64,000 nt of DNA from CAWABB01 sp963780165 (GCA_963780165.1 CAWABB010000001.1:1178001-1242000), one strand, 5' to 3'; counted from the stretch's first letter, positions 25,208-34,158 are shown. The notes: generated by a model not told the origin, from the letters alone. Numbers and translations are program-made.

Positions 25208-25894
25208 ATGACGCCAGGGCCAAGCAAGGCTGTGACCGCAGGCAGCAAATACACTGCCAACACTCTGGATGAGTACGTGCCCGGCTCCAAAGGCAAAGTA
25301 CTCAAGAACCTGCTCGGCATCACATCGGTGAAGGAAATGCAGCAGGCTGAATTCGTTGCCTTCCTCGCGGCTGAGAAGAAGATGATAGCTTCATTCCACA
25401 GAGGCCAGCGGCTTTCTGTGAATAACCTCCATACGCTACACCGCACATTTCTCGGCGGAATCTATCCCTGGGCCGGGATTGTCCGGTCAGTAAACATCTC
25501 AAAGGGTGGGTTCACATTTGCCACATCGTACGCCCTGCCACAAGCACTCAGGGACTTCGAGAAACGAATCCTCAAACCAAACACCCCCTGTCGGAGTGGA
25601 CCGATTGAAGATGTGACGAAGAGTATCGCCGCAGTCCACGCCGAGTTCCTGCTCTTGCACCCGTATCGGGAGGGAAATGGCCGCACGGCGCGGCTCCTCG
25701 CCACATTGATGGCCTATCAGGCGGGTTTGCCTGGTATTGACTTTGGATTCGTCAAAAGCCGGGGAAGGGAGTTCACTCTCTATGCCGCTGCTGTGCAGGC
25801 GGCTTTGAGCGGAAACCTGAGACCGATGGAAGGAATCGTCCTACGAGCGCTTCAGCGAGCGCTTCGGCGTTCGAAGGCGATCTCCGGAGTTTGA
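25208..25894 (+). CDS. Fic/DOC-family AMPylation protein
   Basis: A 228-residue Fic protein. The active-site motif HPYREGNGRTAR (near residues 155-166) matches HxFx(D/E)GNGRxxR, with Tyr in place of Phe; the His, Gly-Asn-Gly and Arg are intact, so nucleotidyl transfer from ATP to target hydroxyls is expected. The flap region precedes it (GIYPWAGIVRSVNISKGGF), the YPWAG motif being typical of Fic toxins. No inhibitory (S/T)xxxE(G/N) motif is apparent within the protein itself, so it should need a separate inhibitor (class I). A small frame on the opposite strand that overlaps its last 54 bp carries exactly such a motif. An inverted repeat precedes the gene. Confidence 0.88.
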   Translation: MTPGPSKAVTAGSKYTANTLDEYVPGSKGKVLKNLLGITSVKEMQQAEFVAFLAAEKKMIASFHRGQRLSVNNLHTLHRTFLGGIYPWAGIVRSVNISKGGFTFATSYALPQALRDFEKRILKPNTPCRSGPIEDVTKSIAAVHAEFLLLHPYREGNGRTARLLATLMAYQAGLPGIDFGFVKSRGREFTLYAAAVQAALSGNLRPMEGIVLRALQRALRRSKAISGV

Positions 25895-26032
25895 GACCTT
25901 CTTCCAGAGATAGCGGGCGCCCAATGCTCCCTCAATTCTCGCCGAGGCAATAGCGTGCTCCATGAGCATGGACTCGCGAAACGCCTTGTCCTTGAGGTAC
26001 TTGTTGGTTTGTATGAGGGGCTTGTTATTCAT
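25841..26032 (-). CDS. Putative Fic antitoxin-like small protein, convergent with fic
   Basis: A 63-residue frame (ATG at 26032; open to 26083). It reads KPLIQTNKYLKDKAFRESML, then EHAIASARIEGALG. Residues 30-35, SARIEG, fit the Fic-inhibitory motif (S/T)xxxE(G/N), whose Glu blocks ATP binding in class I antitoxins such as VbhA. The 'LIQTNxYLK' opening is typical of small helical proteins found beside Fic genes. Its 3' end overlaps the Fic gene by 54 bp on the other strand; class I antitoxins usually precede the toxin on the same strand, so this order is odd. The last ~20 residues may be only the antisense of fic. Role inferred from motif and position. Confidence 0.6.
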   Translation of the reverse strand: MNNKPLIQTNKYLKDKAFRESMLMEHAIASARIEGALGARYLWKKVSNSGDRLRTPKRSLKRS

Positions 26033-26080
26033 GCTGTATACAATGTACGAAGTTTTTGGATAGAATATCCCATCCCTCGT

Positions 26081-26418
26081 CAAAAGTCCATCCGGGCCAA
26101 GACTCCCTCACGGACTCTCCGATCAGGGAGCAGCGTCGTGGAGCGAGATTGGATTTGGGGAGGACTTCGCTCGTCACCCCACTAGCTGACGAGGGACATC
26201 AGCTTACAGTTGCAGCTCAAATTCCCGATGGGTGTGTGTGACTGATTCACATTGCGGGTTCCGGGCACTGGATCGGCCCTTTTCGAAAGAATTGGGCCGA
26301 TGTCTTTTTGTACCCCGGCATTTACATGCACATAATCCCGCCGATGCTTATATCGCAAGATCGCAAGGTCATGTTTCGCTGAAGACCACACTGATTGCAC
26401 ATCACGGTTTTGCGATTT
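26081..26418 (+). repeat. Dispersed modular repeat, copy 3
   Basis: Module A variant (CAAAAGTCCATCCGGGCC, then CGATCAGGGAGCAG), a CAGCTCAAATTCCCG lead-in, core ending GCGGGTTCCGGGCAC at 26268, hairpin ATCGGCCC/GGGCCGAT (26272-26301) and module D to 26418. Module B is missing, which shows that the modules are exchanged. Confidence 0.85.
26272..26309 (+). terminator. Hairpin in repeat copy 3
   Basis: ATCGGCCC/GGGCCGAT stem followed by GTCTTTTTG, a better T-run than in copy 1. Confidence 0.7.
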
Positions 26419-26420
26419 AA

Positions 26421-26855
26421 CGTGCTTCAATTAGCAGTGCCACCCTCTCTGCATTCGTACTGCCTGGAATCGTCCGGTCGCTGCAGCTTGACTGGCACTC
26501 GTGCGGGCTGCAATGCACATATGTGATTCTCCGCTACCACGGCAAAACCTTGCCACTCTCCAGGCTCGAGAATCTACTGGGGACTGATGAGTTTGGAACT
26601 TCTCTGGAACCGATTCAGCGACTGTTGCGCCAGCAGAAATTGAGCTGCAGAATCGTCGCGCACGCGAGAATGAGAAACCTTCGGGAAGCTGTCGATGCGG
26701 GACATCCCGCGCTGATTAGCATGGGCGAGGGAGAACACTGGGCGGTAGTATGCGGCTACTCGCCTGGTTACTTCTTTGTCGGCGATCTTTCGCTGGGAGC
26801 CATCTGGCGCAAAGTGCGGATCGGGACTTCCGGGGGAAATGGGATGGGTGGATGA
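26421..26855 (+). CDS. C39-family peptidase-like protein, start codon lost or non-canonical
   Basis: The open frame encodes a papain-like C39 domain. The catalytic Cys lies in LDWHSCGLQ (26481-26510), followed by YVILRYHGKTLPLSRLENLL, then GTSLEPIQRLLRQ. The catalytic His is in MGEGEHWAVVCGY, and an Asp follows in FVGDLSLGAIW. C39 domains cleave Gly-Gly leaders of bacteriocins or act as stand-alone secreted or accessory peptidases; no transporter or peptide gene is adjacent. No ATG, GTG or TTG occurs in frame before the Cys. The equivalent start GTG of the copy at 16347 is GTA here (26457). A GTG at 26523 is after the catalytic Cys. It is therefore either a decayed gene or uses an unusual start. 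It sits directly behind repeat copy 3. Confidence 0.65.
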   Translation, partial: RASISSATLSAFVLPGIVRSLQLDWHSCGLQCTYVILRYHGKTLPLSRLENLLGTDEFGTSLEPIQRLLRQQKLSCRIVAHARMRNLREAVDAGHPALISMGEGEHWAVVCGYSPGYFFVGDLSLGAIWRKVRIGTSGGNGMGG

Positions 26856-27121
26856 TGGTCGCGAAACATTAGCCCCGCGATCGCTATCGAATCCGGCCCG
26901 GAAAACGGGCCAGTCGATTGTACAGTTGCCTATTGAACCTGGAATTCATTCGAAACCAAGGAATCATTCAGAAAGGCGCCAGATCGGAGCGAGTAAGGAA
27001 ACACCAGTCGATACGTGCCGCCCTCAGTGACTTGCGCGACATCATAGTACACTACGTCAGGAAGGAGTGTTCTGGTTCCCGAAGAACAGATTGCCTCGCA
27101 CCAAATGCCCGCCTGCGCACT

Positions 27122-28843
27122 TCAGTCCCGGGCGCCGGCCTTTTCAAGCATTGCTGCAATGGTGTCGAAGTCCTTGTCGTCCGCCAGATCGAGCGCGGTG
27201 TCGCCTTTCTCGTTTTCAACGTCAAGTTTCGCCCCTCGCGAAATGAGAAGATCGACAGCAACGCTGTCCCCCCGGTTTGCGGCCGACATCAACGGTGTCC
27301 ATCCCCTTGCTGAGCGTGCATTGATGTCTGCGCCCTTCTCCAGGAGAACGTGGGCGCAATCGACCTGCCCCCGGTAGATCGCTGTATAGAGAGGTGTGAA
27401 ACCATCCTTGTCGCGATGGTCAACCGTGGCACCGTGATTCAAGAGAATTCGTGCACAGTCAGTCTGCCCATTCCACGCTGCCACGCTCAACGGGGAGGAT
27501 CCCACGTCATTCACCGCATCCACGTTTGCGTCCTGCTCAATCAAGCGCACCAACGACGTGGTGTCGCTACATGCCGCAGCGAGCATCAGGGGCGAGGTGC
27601 CATCCTTCGCGGCGGCATTCGGATTTGCCCCTCCGGCCAGAAGGACCCCGGCGACTTCCGGCTGATTGTTGCCAAGTGCGACTGTGAGGGCGGTCTCGCC
27701 ATTCTTGTCCGCCAAGTTCACGTTCGCACCGTGATCAATCAGCTGGGAGACGATGGGTGCAAGCCCCTCATTCGCGGCGTGCATGAGCGGTGTCCAGACG
27801 AGCTGCAGGTTTGGGTCCGCTCCCCGGGCGAGGAGCGCTGCCACAAATCCTGTGTCGAGGTGCATGGCGATCGCACGGGGGAGAGGGGACCAGTAACCGT
27901 CAGCAATCACATTCGTCTTCGCCCCCCTCTCCAGAAGATATGTGGCGATCCTCACTTCGCGGGCAAGGATGGCGGACGTGAGGGGATGATAGGTCTCCTG
28001 GATATTCTCCGGATTGACCCTGGCTCCATGGTCTACGAGATAGCGGACGAGAGATTCATGTCCATACAGGGCGGCGAGTGCCAGCGGCCCCCTGCCGTCA
28101 CGGGGGAGGGCATTCACATTGGCTCCGCTCTCGACAAGGTGCTTCGCCTTCGCCGAATCCCCGCTTGCCGACGCACGCAGAAGATCGCCCTCCACACCGG
28201 GCAGCGTCGACGTCGATCCAACCGCGTGCAGGCTCCGGATGAGCGGCGTGATCTGCTCGAGGTCTTCCGATGTGAACATACTCTTGACGGAGGCCTCATT
28301 GATGAGGAACCCGAAGAATTCCTTGGTTCTCGGAAATTCAGGGGGGAAATAGACTTGGAGCATGGACGTGCTCACCGTATTTCCCAGGCCCACTGCATAC
28401 GCCAGACGATAGGTCTTCTTGTCCGCGACGAGCGCAGAGTCCATTGTGGCGCTCAGGAGCTTTCCACCCTTCGGCGCGGTTGCCACCACACCGAGCAGTT
28501 CGCCTGTTCGGAAGTGTGTGGCCATCTCATGCTCAGTCATCACCCAGAGGCCGGGAGTTCCCCCCGACGGTCGGTTTTTGAAAACCACCATGGAGGTTAT
28601 ACCGCCAGCAGGAACGAACAGGCTCAAAACCTCCTGCTTCGTGCGGGAGAACGTTACAACGCCTTTGGCCTTGTCGACAGTGGCGTTCCAATCGTCGAGA
28701 TCCGGGACATTGACAGTGAAGGTTCCAACGTCGACCAGTGCCCCCACGGTGTCTTCCTGTGCGGATGCCATCCCGATGTATGCGAGCATCATGCACGCGG
28801 AGATGGGAAGGACTTTCGCGATCGGCATCGTCAGGCGATTCAT
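27122..28843 (-). CDS. Exported ankyrin-repeat protein
   Basis: A 573-residue protein with a signal peptide (VLPISACMMLAYIGMASA). The first ~215 mature residues form a domain I do not recognise, with beta strands such as FTVNVPDLDDWNATVD and LQVYFPPEF. From about residue 225 to the end there are roughly ten ankyrin repeats of 33 residues (GADINARSARGWTPLMSAA, GANVNLADKNGETALTVAL and so on), a protein-binding solenoid. The start at 28843 has AAGGAGG six nucleotides upstream; the open frame extends to 28960. It is probably periplasmic or outer-membrane associated, since no T9SS domain is present. It is not in an operon. Confidence 0.8.
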   Translation of the reverse strand: MNRLTMPIAKVLPISACMMLAYIGMASAQEDTVGALVDVGTFTVNVPDLDDWNATVDKAKGVVTFSRTKQEVLSLFVPAGGITSMVVFKNRPSGGTPGLWVMTEHEMATHFRTGELLGVVATAPKGGKLLSATMDSALVADKKTYRLAYAVGLGNTVSTSMLQVYFPPEFPRTKEFFGFLINEASVKSMFTSEDLEQITPLIRSLHAVGSTSTLPGVEGDLLRASASGDSAKAKHLVESGANVNALPRDGRGPLALAALYGHESLVRYLVDHGARVNPENIQETYHPLTSAILAREVRIATYLLERGAKTNVIADGYWSPLPRAIAMHLDTGFVAALLARGADPNLQLVWTPLMHAANEGLAPIVSQLIDHGANVNLADKNGETALTVALGNNQPEVAGVLLAGGANPNAAAKDGTSPLMLAAACSDTTSLVRLIEQDANVDAVNDVGSSPLSVAAWNGQTDCARILLNHGATVDHRDKDGFTPLYTAIYRGQVDCAHVLLEKGADINARSARGWTPLMSAANRGDSVAVDLLISRGAKLDVENEKGDTALDLADDKDFDTIAAMLEKAGARD

Positions 28844-29038
28844 CCGCGGCCTCCTTTTCGAGTTCTGCTGCATCTTCCAGTGTCGACGAGCACTCTCCAG
28901 CACGCGCGACGACATCCTCCTCGAGTCCAGAATGCGCATCGTGCACGGAAGACATGTCATAGAGTTGTCAGCACGGGGTTACATCGGGTCGTCGGGGTGG
29001 GCTCTACAGCGGAAGGACTGGATCAGGGTCCAGGGCGA

Positions 29039-29109
29039 CGGCTCGATGGCTGGGGAAGCCATCGTGTTACATTCGGCTTAATATTATCGCGCGACAGTGC
29101 CAAAGTCAA
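29039..29109. repeat. Short repeat pair, copy 2 (partner at 24899)
   Basis: Begins GGCTCGATGGCTGGGGAAGC and ends GACAGTGCCAAAGTCAAA; stem GATGGCT/AGCCATC is intact. It lies upstream of the ankyrin gene and downstream of nothing on the plus strand. Confidence 0.6.
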
Positions 29110-29209
29110 ACACAGCTGGGAATACTTAGGGTTTTCAGCTGTTCATGAGTGTTCTTGATATGGAAAGGCCCTGACATCTGCCCTGGCATTGCTGCACGTG
29201 ACCCGTTCA

Positions 29210-29427
29210 GGTCATAATGCCAGGTCAAATTCCCGATGGGTGTGTGTGAGTGATTCCAAGTGCGGGTTCCGGGCACATTTTCGGCCCTTTTCGAAAGAAT
29301 TGGGCCGATTTCTTTTTGTACCCCGGCATTTACATGCACATAATCCCGCCGATGCTTATGCCGCAAGATCGCAAGGTCATATTTCGCAGAAGACCACACT
29401 GATTGCACATCACGATCTTGCGATTTG
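29210..29427 (+). repeat. Dispersed modular repeat, copy 4 (core and module D)
   Basis: A short 5' part (GTCATAATGCCAGGTCAAAT), core ending GCGGGTTCCGGGCAC at 29276, hairpin TCGGCCC/GGGCCGA (29281-29308) and module D ending CACGATCTTGCGATTTG. Sequence after it (29428-29541) holds no gene. Confidence 0.8.
29281..29317 (+). terminator. Hairpin in repeat copy 4
   Basis: TCGGCCC/GGGCCGA stem followed by TTTCTTTTTG. Confidence 0.7.
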
Positions 29428-29541
29428 TCCCATCCGCAAGTCTGCCGTGCTCGGTGGATTACACCACCACTACTTTAGGCAGGCGGCATGACGTACGGAT
29501 TAAGTCTCCTCTACGGGTCCTCCGTACTAGTTATGAATATT

Positions 29542-29556
29542 TCAAGTTGTACTTGA
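29542..29556. promoter_or_regulatory. Palindrome TCAAGT-TGT-ACTTGA upstream of the AAA_14 gene
   Basis: A perfect 6-bp inverted repeat with a 3-bp spacer in an A/T-rich region 30 bp before the start codon, a plausible operator site. Confidence 0.4.
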
Positions 29557-29586
29557 TATTATCATAATCGCCGCGTATGTTGTTTC

Positions 29587-30771
29587 ATGGTCTCCAGAGA
29601 ATTGCGCAACGAGCTCGTTGCTGCCGCCGCTGAGTATCCGGTTGTCACTCTGCTCGGCCCGCGGCAATCGGGCAAAACCACCCTCGCGCGGATGTCTTTT
29701 CCGCGGCGGGAGTACCGATCAATGGAAGATCCCGACGTTAGGATGGCTGCCCAATCCGACCCACGAGGCTTCCTCGAAAGCCTCCCAACCGGTGCCATTC
29801 TGGACGAAATCCAGCGCACACCTGAACTTCTCTCTTATATACAGGGAAGGGTCGACACGCGCCAAAAGGCCGGGGAATTCATACTCACGGGAAGCCATCA
29901 ACCAGCGTTGCACGCAGCAGTCAGCCAATCTCTGGCAGGTCGAACTGCTGTCCTCACTCTTCTCCCCTTCTCGCTTCCGGAGCTGCGCCATTACAAGAAG
30001 AGCTGGGATGCATTCGATCTCGCTGTACGCGGTTGTTTCCCCCGCCTGCACGAGGAACGGCTCTCACATCGGCGTTTCTTCAATGGATATGTGCAAACAT
30101 ACCTCGAACGCGATGTTCGTATGCTGACGAACCTCAAGGACCTGAGGCTCTTTCAACGTTTCCTAACGCTGGTTGCCGGACGGGTCGGACAGGTGGTCAA
30201 CTACACTTCGCTTGCCAATGATGCAGGCGTCTCTTCAACGACTGTTAAGAACTGGGTCAGTGTCTTGTCGGCATCGTTTGTCATCTTCGAGCTTCCGCCC
30301 TATTTTGAAAATGTCTCGAAGAGAGTAATCAAGTCGCCAAAGTTGTATTTTACCGATCCTGGGCTAGTCGCGCACCTGGTCGGCATAGAAACCGCTGAGC
30401 ATGCTGCGCGTGATCCACTGCGAGGTGCTCTCTATGAAAACCTCGTGATCGTGGAAGTGCTCAAACAGAGACTGAATGCCGGCCTGCCGCCATCTTTGTT
30501 CTTCTATCGGGATACGAACGGCAACGAAGTAGATCTGGTGGTAAAGACCGGAAGAAACCTTGTGCCCGTAGAGATCAAGTCTGCTGCCACCTTCACCGAT
30601 GATTTCCTAAAAGGTCTCGAACGATTTCGTGGCGCCGTCGGATCCAGGGCTTCTGGAGGGTTTCTCCTGTATAATGGGAAGGAACGCTTCATGGTGAAGG
30701 GAGTCAGTGTTTTCAACCCTCTACTGCACGCAGATTTCCGCAAGGTGGCTGAAAGCCGACAAGGAGATTGA
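29587..30771 (+). CDS. AAA_14/DUF4143 ATP-binding protein
   Basis: A 394-residue ATPase. The Walker A motif is LLGPRQSGKTTLA near residues 23-35, and the Walker B is TGAILDEIQR near residue 70. The sensor/arginine region ILTGSHQPALHAAVSQSLAGR follows. The C-terminal DUF4143 part has a winged-helix-like segment (SLANDAGVSSTTVKNWV) and a nuclease-like core 'FFYRDTNGNEVDLVV ... VPVEIKSA', which resembles the PD-(D/E)xK pattern (Asp, then Glu-x-Lys). This family is widespread, mobile and functionally uncharacterised; some members sit in defence or toxin-antitoxin contexts. It stands alone, with a palindrome in its promoter region. Confidence 0.88.
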   Translation: MVSRELRNELVAAAAEYPVVTLLGPRQSGKTTLARMSFPRREYRSMEDPDVRMAAQSDPRGFLESLPTGAILDEIQRTPELLSYIQGRVDTRQKAGEFILTGSHQPALHAAVSQSLAGRTAVLTLLPFSLPELRHYKKSWDAFDLAVRGCFPRLHEERLSHRRFFNGYVQTYLERDVRMLTNLKDLRLFQRFLTLVAGRVGQVVNYTSLANDAGVSSTTVKNWVSVLSASFVIFELPPYFENVSKRVIKSPKLYFTDPGLVAHLVGIETAEHAARDPLRGALYENLVIVEVLKQRLNAGLPPSLFFYRDTNGNEVDLVVKTGRNLVPVEIKSAATFTDDFLKGLERFRGAVGSRASGGFLLYNGKERFMVKGVSVFNPLLHADFRKVAESRQGD

Positions 30772-30888
30772 CAAGGAAATTGAAATCACCGAAAGCGACG
30801 ACCAGGGAGTGTCCCTGATCCGCCCGACTCTTCGATTCCAGCATGTTTTCCAGGTTATCGGTACTTCCACCATCCGTGTGAAAGTTGT

Positions 30889-31046
30889 AGGTCTATCACA
30901 GTTCGGGTCCCCCAGTTGAACCTACAACGCGGCGAAGTCATCACAGGAAGTGTACCTCATTGGTAGCCGAGTTCTTCACCTGGGAAGCGACATTTCGATC
31001 ACCCGATGAGTGCGTGTGACTGATTCCAATTGCGGGTTCCGGGCAC
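30889..31046 (+). repeat. Dispersed modular repeat, copy 5
   Basis: Begins GTTGTAGGT, whose complement ACCTACAAC appears 27 bp later, making a long-loop hairpin; module B then leads to the core ending GCGGGTTCCGGGCAC at 31046. Confidence 0.8.
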
Positions 31047-31051
31047 AATAG

Positions 31052-31078
31052 ACCCCTTGTTATGCAAGGGGTTTCTTA
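31052..31078 (+). terminator. Terminator behind repeat copy 5
   Basis: ACCCCTTG-TTATG-CAAGGGGT with a T-rich tail (TTCTTATT). A compact, canonical intrinsic terminator starting 5 nt after the repeat core. Confidence 0.8.
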
Positions 31079-31234
31079 TTGCCTAGGGACACGTGTACCG
31101 TGAAGGCGCCTCTGTCGTTTCAATTTCTAGCCGGGAATACGCCCAACCCTCACTGAGGGCGATCCCCTGCAGAGTGCAGGTCGAGAGGCTTCGCAAAGCA
31201 TGGGATCGTTGCATGTTGGTCGTTGAACAACAGT

Positions 31235-31261
31235 AGAGCCCGGCGATGATTGCCAGGCTCT
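31235..31261 (-). terminator. Terminator-like hairpin, copy 3 of 3
   Basis: AGAGCC/GGCTCT stem, the same element as at 5038 and 11223, downstream of the broken T9SS gene. Confidence 0.6.
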
Positions 31262-31285
31262 TTGTTTACCGTCTGAAGGGTGGAT

Positions 31286-33340
31286 TCACCGGACGAGTAC
31301 GAGCTTGCGTGTTTCCACAAAGCTGCCTGCGGTGCAGTCTGTACAGATATACACCGCTGGAAAGACCCGAACCGTCAAACTTGACTTCGTGAACTCCTGC
31401 ATCCCTCCTCTCATTCACCAGCACAGATACCTCACGACCGAGCATATCGTACACAGCCAGCCTGACTTCCGATGACTAGGCAAATCGTACTTGATGGCTG
31501 TGCTCGGGTTGAAGGGGTTGGGGTAGTTTTGGTCGAGCAGGAAACGGGCGGGGTATCGACGCTGAGGATGGCCTGGGATCTAAAGATGTCATATTTGCCG
31601 TTGAGATACTGCTCAATTGCAAGCCGTTGTGAATCAGTCAGCAGTGTATCATAGACAATCGCCTCCGCGAAGTCACACTTCGCCGTAAGTAACGGGACAC
31701 CGTCAGCTCCACCGATTCCTCCACCCGAGCCAGTGGGATCGCCCAGAGGACCAAAGAAGGATGGACCGGGTTCGTTAACTGACATTGTTGCATTATTGCC
31801 ATTCCATCGCAATGTTGTGTTAAATCTCGTTTGAAATACTATGCTTATGATCCTCCATTCACCATTTGCGGCTATGTTGGGTGCGCTGGCGAACATCCCA
31901 CCGTTACCGTTTCCGAACAATATGAGATCTGGAACCCTGTCAAAGCCCCCCCATAGCACAGCGAACCCCTGGGTCGGGCTTCCGCCTAAAGGACCAAAGG
32001 TTATGACGTGACTGTTGTGCTCGGCACCACCAGAATAGTTCTTGACAACCATGAAAAGAGTGAATTGAGACATGGGAGTTGTACCTGTAAATCCCAACTT
32101 ATCGTCAAAGCCATCAAACCGCAGTACGGGTTTTTGATTCAATTCACCACCTACAAACAACGGCTGACGATCAACATTAGACTGAATCGCGTCATTGCCG
32201 TTGCCGCTCTGGTCGTGCCATCTGCCCACCTTTCCATCGAGTGTGTCGAGACCCGCATCAGATCTTAGCCATAGCTGAAGACCGGCGGTAGGTATAGCGG
32301 TGACCGCCGAATCAGGCGACCACGCATATCCTATTTGTTTCTCGCTGCTATACCACATCTTGTACTTATGGTCTTCAAGGATGACAAATGGGGCATAAAC
32401 ATGAGTGTCCCATCCCGCAGTGCTATTCGGAAGGACAGGGTTGGCAGCGTCTTTGGTCCAATGGATCCCATCCGGGGATGTGGCATGGCCGATCCCGGAG
32501 GTCCCGGGTGAAAAGAAGTCTATTTCGTTTCCATCGTAGAACACATGATAGAGACTATCCAGTGGGTTATAGACGACAGAGCACTCGCCTACTCCATGCG
32601 CGTCCCAGGCACCGGACGACCCTGCTGTCAGCACCGGGTTTCCAGCGTATTTCGTCCATTGGATTCCATCGGTCGACGTCGCGAGGCCGATGGCCGAGGT
32701 CCCATTGCCGTAAGTCCCCTTTATCCCGGTGTACCACATCTTGTAGGTCGTACCGTCGTACAACACGCTGCCCGTATGAACAAGAGCCGAGTCCCATTGC
32801 GACGAACTCCCGAGTGTCAATTCGGCGCCCGAAGTATCCCTTGTCCAGGTTACCCCATCGTTCGACACCGCCCTTCCGATCTGCCACGGGGCATCGGGAT
32901 CTAGCCATTCCGGTATACCACATGGTATATTCCGCCCCTTGCCGGATCACCTTTGGTATCCATGCGGAACCGGCGTCCCACGCCCCCGACGGCCCATGTG
33001 CAAAGACAGGATTATGGGCATCCTTTTGCCACAGAATGCCATCAGCTGAGGTGGCGCGACCAATTTCCAAATTGACCCCATTATCGTTCGTAGCACCGCT
33101 ATACCACATGACGTATTGAGAGTTCTCGTGAATGACTGAAACAAAATTCGTCCAGGCAGCGTCCCATGCTCCGGATCCTCCGGGACCAAGGACGGCTGGC
33201 CCGTTCTTGATAAATTGCAGCGGCTGCGAACTGGCGGTACAGAGACCGAAGGCCAGCATCATAAGGGCGAAGGCGAAAATTGTCAGACCTGTCCTCCCAT
33301 TTTGCTGTCGACCCGTTGCTCTAACAATGCTCCAGTGCAT
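31286..33340 (-). pseudogene. Broken T9SS protein: glycosidase-like propeller, LamG-like domain and sorting domain
   Basis: Reading frames that clearly belong to one protein are split by four frameshifts (near 32910, 31555, 31475 and 31345). In order they give: signal peptide (LTIFAFALMMLAFGLCTASSQ); repeated 'GxATSxDGIxWTKDxxNPVL ... YKMWYTG' units, the pattern of GH32/43/62-type five-bladed propellers; a LamG/concanavalin-like domain (LQLWLRSDAGLDTLDGKVGR, then WHDQSGNGNDAIQ); and a T9SS sorting domain in two pieces. A good ribosome site (AGGAGG-TAAT-ATG) remains. The number of breaks argues against sequencing error. When intact it would have been a surface carbohydrate-active or carbohydrate-binding protein. 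It lies next to the hybrid two-component regulator. Confidence 0.8.
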
Positions 33341-33435
33341 ATTACCTCCTCGTTTAATGAAAGAACATTGGTTTGACTGGAGAATATATCTTGCGCCGCC
33401 TGTGCGTGCTACCCGGTTTGTAACATCCTTCGCCG

Positions 33436-33890
33436 TCAGAGTAACATAAAGCCCGTGGATTGATCACGGCCGGTGTCAGCAAATAGCCTCATATGCGAGA
33501 TGTCCACATGATCCGCATGAATTATGAGCACGAGATTCAATGCCAGCTTCCCCACCGCTCCGGACACGGGAAGTCTCTTTTCGAGTACCGTCGCTCTGCC
33601 TTCAACAAGTTTCATGGCGTCAGTGGACCTGGAGGCAATCGTGCCTACGACTGCGGTTACCTCAAGACTCTTCAGGGAAAGCGCTACATCCAATCGGACT
33701 TCGACGAGCCCGGTAACACGCATCGGGCCGGGATCAAGCGTACAATCAACCCAACCCGATATCTCGAGCAGCTTGTCACCGTGTTTCTCCGCCAGAGGAT
33801 TCTTCTGGATCGTATTAATTGGAATCAGCGTGGCGCGCACGACCTGGCTCGGAAAGTCAACTGAATCGGGCGGTACACATCAGCAACATC
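33436..33890 (-). pseudogene. Remnant of a small protein of unknown family
   Basis: The minus-strand frame 33840-33436 (GTG start) encodes a hydrophobic-patterned segment (LEISGWVDCTLDPGP, RVTGLVEVRLDVALSLKSLE, VSGAVGKLALNLVLIIHAD). Its natural N-terminal continuation, QPDVADVYRP running into DSVDFPSQVVRATLIPI, is in another frame, with the join near 33876, so a single-base change seems to have broken the gene. In the original frame a TGA lies at the same place. I do not recognise the family. The rest of the 33891-34158 gap shows no clear gene. Confidence 0.35.
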
Positions 33891-34158
33891 GGGCTGGAAG
33901 GCGAGCGGCCGGCGCCGGACAGGCCCGTCGCGACAGTTGCGAGTACCTCAGGGACACGCACCAGGCTGCAATCGTGAACAAAGATTGGGTTACTCTGTGC
34001 ATGGAGGGGAACATACCCACCGCGAGTCCCGGTGTGCAACCCTTGGCGTAACAATGGTTAACGGTGGTGTAACACGACCCGGCATGTTCCCGATATTCCT
34101 TCGGGATCCGGGGAGGGCTGTACGGATGGGACTACAAAAACAGGGGGGGTCGGGTGAC

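Noticed and set aside
27350..29158. 602-codon plus-strand frame opposite the ankyrin gene
   Set aside because: Antisense shadow of the ankyrin repeats; the minus-strand frame has signal peptide, ribosome site and clear repeats.
31286..33340. Programmed frameshifting in the broken T9SS gene
   Set aside because: Four shifts at sites without slippery heptamers are far more simply explained as decay.
33865..33880. In-frame TGA as a selenocysteine codon
   Set aside because: No selenocysteine insertion hairpin was apparent, and a one-base shift restores sensible protein on both sides.
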